DNA of 62,273 nt, taken from Saccoglossus kowalevskii (taxonomy: Eukaryota; Hemichordata; Enteropneusta; Harrimaniidae). Position 1 is the stretch's first letter. Each line of letters begins with the position of its first letter. This document shows positions 58,961-62,273 of this stretch, in pieces. The notes below the pieces were generated by a model. The model saw only the letters and a list, made by a program, of their open reading frames with translations. It did not search any database and was not told where the DNA came from. The position numbers were made by a program, and so were the translations under genes. Location of the stretch: assembly GCF_000003605.2 (NCBI RefSeq), contig NW_003152255.1, positions 278,305-340,577 on the forward strand. Reading direction: 5' to 3'.

Positions 58961-60230
58961 AGTACTAAACCTAAATAAAACCCAAGTTGTAAATAAATAG
59001 TGCATAGCAAACACTGGGTGATGTCGGGGGTAATGGTAAGTTCCATTGAGCACGTCACTGATCACATTGAATGTTTTTATTGTTAACAGCCGCTTAGTTT
59101 TGTTGTGTTTTAATGTGTCTATATACGTATTATGTGTTCTTGTCAAACTATAAGATCTTCACCACCATTTGTACAACACCAGCTATTGGGAAAACTTACA
59201 CTTACCCAAAACAGCAATTGCATATCTACGAATGAATTATTCCATTGCATTTCAATTCACACCCATTAAAACGACATGTTATACCGACATAGATGGCGAT
59301 CGTCAATTTTTATGGTCGCATTATCAATACACTACAAATTATCGATGTTTTTGCATTAAGCTTATATTTATTGCTTGGTTTCGTACGTTCATTCCTTTCA
59401 ATTTTTTTCGTCGCTGTCACAACTAACGTGAATCATATTATGGATGACGTTTTTACGTCAACGCGACTTGATATACGACTTTTGTACATCCAATTTATCT
59501 CCAATGGCAACGGAAATAGAAAAATACTGTATGATAAAACATAAGTGGGGGATACGATTATAATATCTTCAATCATTTCTTGCTGTCAGACAAATGAATG
59601 CAATTCTGAAAAAATAGAATAATACATCACATTTCGGTTATTATTTGTTAAAACCTGAATTACACCATATTTAGTTATCACAAATAATATAATGACGCAA
59701 TAAACTTCATGATCCATGTACGAGAAATGTTGATTGTTAGATTTCCTGACGCAGTGAGATTTTTGTCCACTATGCACTAATCACAAAACACGTCAACAAA
59801 TATAAGTTTTAATGTCCTTTCAGCGATATACTATAATGAATCATCCGACGTGACTGATCAAATGGGTATTGACAAGTTGACACAAATAATGTGTCATGTC
59901 AGGTATTACCTAACTTCAAATGTTATTGTTAACCCGAATTTTCAGTCCCATGTATGAAAGTAAAATATGGGTATTCGCATATGGATAAGCTGTCTTAACA
60001 AATAAACACACCCAAATATCACTCGTCTTGAAGATTAGCATTTACTAGTAATAGAACACGTCCGCCATTAATGCAGTGTATGTCATATGGTATTAGCGTG
60101 GTGCCCATATGGTGTCATTTAAAAATACATTCTCATTGTTATTACGTAAACTGAATATCACATTATTGATGTGTGTTGTATTCGATACATCATTTCACAC
60201 TCCATGCTAGTCGTGAATAGATTGATACAC
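58961..60230. other. intergenic, no gene supported
   Basis: A GC-richer patch at about 59280-59530 has overlapping open frames, but no domain or splice signals I trust. Confidence 0.4.
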
Positions 60231-61699
<1,469 letters not shown>

Positions 61700-62273
61700 G
61701 CTGAAAACTAATTATAAAAATAAGGTAACTAATATGAACAGATTTAAGTGTAAAACTAAAGGTCTGCACAATGTACCAAGTTTCATTGAAATGTGATTAG
61801 AACCAAACAAATATTAATTATTATGCTAATTAGAGAATTAATATGAACAGATTTTAACCCAAAATTAATCAGGCTGTCTATTGTCCTAGAGCATTTATGT
61901 ACCAAGTTTTATTCAAATGCGATGATCAATACTTGAGATATCAGTATTAATTAATTATGTTAATTAGGTGATTAGGAAGCATAAATATTTACCAAAAACT
62001 AATATGGTGCATAGTCTTAGGTTCATTGAAATGTGATGGGTACTCTTTAAAAGTTTCATTGAAATCCAATGAGTGGTTTTTAGACATCAGTGCAACAGCC
62101 ATAGAACGGCAAAAAATTAACTAATTATGCAAATTAGGTAATTCATAGGCACAATTATTTATCCCAAAATTAATCAGGTCTCTGCATAGTCCTAGAAAAA
62201 ATGTCGCAAGTCTCATTGAAATGTGATGATTAGTACATGATATATCAGGTGAAAAGCTGGAAATTAACTATTT
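61700..62273. repeat. tandem repeat running off the window, unit about 120-180 bp
   Basis: TCATTGAAATGTGAT or a close variant recurs at about 61787, 61907, 62027 and 62208. Each is followed by a GATAT(C) segment, TAATTATG(C/T)(T/A)AATTAG and CCAAAATTAATCAGG or variants. Probably transposon-derived satellite-like sequence; its right boundary is outside the window. Confidence 0.7.

Overview
The window is from a eukaryotic, AT-rich, intron-containing and repeat-rich genome with two assembly gaps (17968-18515 and 45362-46076). Nothing in it looks prokaryotic. An invertebrate metazoan is supported by a long-loop aminergic-type GPCR pair, a Tctex1-type dynein light chain gene, a metazoan-style Death domain and many short inverted-repeat elements. 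A marine deuterostome such as a hemichordate or lancelet is my guess, not something the sequence proves.

Layout. 0.9-1.7 kb (minus) holds a Tctex1/DYNLT-domain gene with a long disordered N-terminus. 8.6-12.5 kb (minus) holds a gene I reconstruct from two exons. Exon 1 encodes an unrecognised alpha-helical domain followed by a polar linker with SLPPL/SLPPI motifs. Exon 2 encodes a clear Death domain. Both exon boundaries have the same codon phase, so the join is in frame and gives about 513 aa. A possible alternative first exon, with a basic cluster, a coiled coil and a GC-type donor, lies in the intron. A frameshifted scrap of the helical domain lies just after the Death-domain stop. 15.4-16.5 kb (plus) holds a single-exon paralogue of the helical domain with an LPPLL linker motif but no Death domain, transcribed divergently from the first copy. 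This small cluster (an uncharacterised helical domain, one copy with Death-domain signalling) is my best candidate for an undescribed system.

33.6-35.4 kb and 49.7-51.6 kb (both plus) hold two paralogous amine-type class A GPCRs. Each has its coding region in one exon, a third intracellular loop of roughly 220-300 residues, the amine-anchoring Asp in TM3, and an unusual Trp-Lys pair at 6.51-6.52 in TM6. Each has signs of a non-coding 5' exon upstream.

The remainder is intronic or intergenic DNA with repeats. These include a TTAA-bounded MITE-like family of about 120-135 bp (at least six copies or fragments, one just upstream of receptor 1 and one just downstream of receptor 2), two inverted copies of a roughly 300-bp element with ATTTTCCGTTC termini, an inverted-repeat element that encloses the first gap, a 409-bp foldback element, AAAT/TTTA microsatellites, a diverged ~20-bp minisatellite, an AAAACACT-rich domain of about 2 kb, and a tandem repeat running off the right end. 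A 101-bp near-perfect hairpin at 25.9 kb could be an RNA hairpin or a small foldback element. Start codons given here are ATG codons that I located in the sequence; upstream near-cognate extensions were discarded.
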